Translations under genes and position numbers: made by a program
Origin: Gemmatimonadaceae bacterium
Lineage (GTDB): Bacteria; Gemmatimonadota; Gemmatimonadetes; Gemmatimonadales; Gemmatimonadaceae
Length of the DNA: 16,678 bases
NCBI GenBank assembly: GCA_016720905.1
Contig: JADKJT010000006.1
Span: forward strand, 1 to 16,678
Reading direction: 5' to 3'
Shown here: in pieces, positions 16,527 through 16,678 of the stretch
Layout: every line of letters begins with the position of its first letter
How positions within the stretch are numbered: position 1 is the stretch's first letter
Notes under the pieces: generated by a model
Databases searched by the model: none
Seen by the model: the letters and a program-made list of their open reading frames with translations, nothing else
Told to the model about the DNA's origin: nothing

Positions 16527-16678
16527 TTCACTTTCCGGCGTTTCCGGCGTGTACAATGGCAGTTGGCGAATGCGGGCAGCGCGCGATGCTCAGTCTAACG
16601 TGGGGCTCGCGACCTGCGGTACACTCCGGCACGGCGTCCATCAAGGAACGAGGATCGGCACCTGCGCTCAACGCATCG
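16527..16678. other. Right-edge sequence, no supported gene
   Basis: These 152 bp follow the last stop of the lipoprotein frames. They include a short tandem repeat (TTTCCGGCG twice, 16532-16549). They may be a continuation of the Ig-like protein in a shifted frame, for which the coding pattern is too weak to claim. Confidence 0.3.

Noticed and set aside
16532..16549. Tandem TTTCCGGCG repeat
   Set aside because: Only two units of 9 bp; too short to support a repeat array or CRISPR.

Overview
The window is high-GC DNA from a bacterium that is probably a member of Gemmatimonadota. This is inferred from gene style, not from a marker gene: an ECF sigma factor paired with a TPR-bearing Ser/Thr kinase, small exported carboxypeptidase-regulatory-like proteins containing a G-Y-[F]-V-T-R-E-Q-I segment, a bacterial OPT transporter and a VOC/SRPBCC protein. 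I see no rRNA, tRNA, CRISPR array or transposase gene.

Layout: (1) 1-911, minus strand: two tandem paralogous small exported proteins, the downstream one cut by the window edge. (2) 912-1333: no confident gene; it holds an 18-bp perfect palindrome and a short coding-like remnant. (3) 1334-1883, plus strand: a frameshifted Uma2-family nuclease-like gene. (4) 1934-12188, minus strand: eight same-strand genes read in the order OPT transporter, SRPBCC-VOC fusion, Tat-exported amidase, [inverted-repeat element], creatininase-like amidohydrolase, ketopantoate-reductase-like enzyme, SDR oxidoreductase, M20 dipeptidase, APC permease. Gaps are 2 to 31 nt or short overlaps, except 165 nt at the inverted-repeat element. 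(5) 12253 to about 15420, minus strand: an ECF sigma factor followed by a membrane Ser/Thr kinase with a TPR region. (6) 15559 to the right edge, plus strand: a divergent lipoprotein that appears to carry Ig-like repeats.

The eight-gene run looks like one catabolic or scavenging unit. An exported amidase could cut an amide or peptide-like compound outside the cytoplasm, OPT and APC carriers could import products, and the creatininase-like enzyme, M20 peptidase, SDR and KPR-like reductase could finish hydrolysis and redox steps. The substrate is unknown. This is the best candidate here for an undescribed system, but it is a hypothesis from context.

A strong caution applies to the reading frames. 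Genes between about 4.76 and 12.25 kb are intact apart from one frame slip in the KPR-like gene. Genes towards both ends (Uma2, APC, M20, kinase, sigma factor, lipoprotein) carry many frame changes, yet their protein sequence stays recognisable across frames. This suggests uncorrected sequence errors near the ends of a low-coverage contig more than true decay. Frameshifted genes are therefore listed as single CDS entries with their full inferred span.
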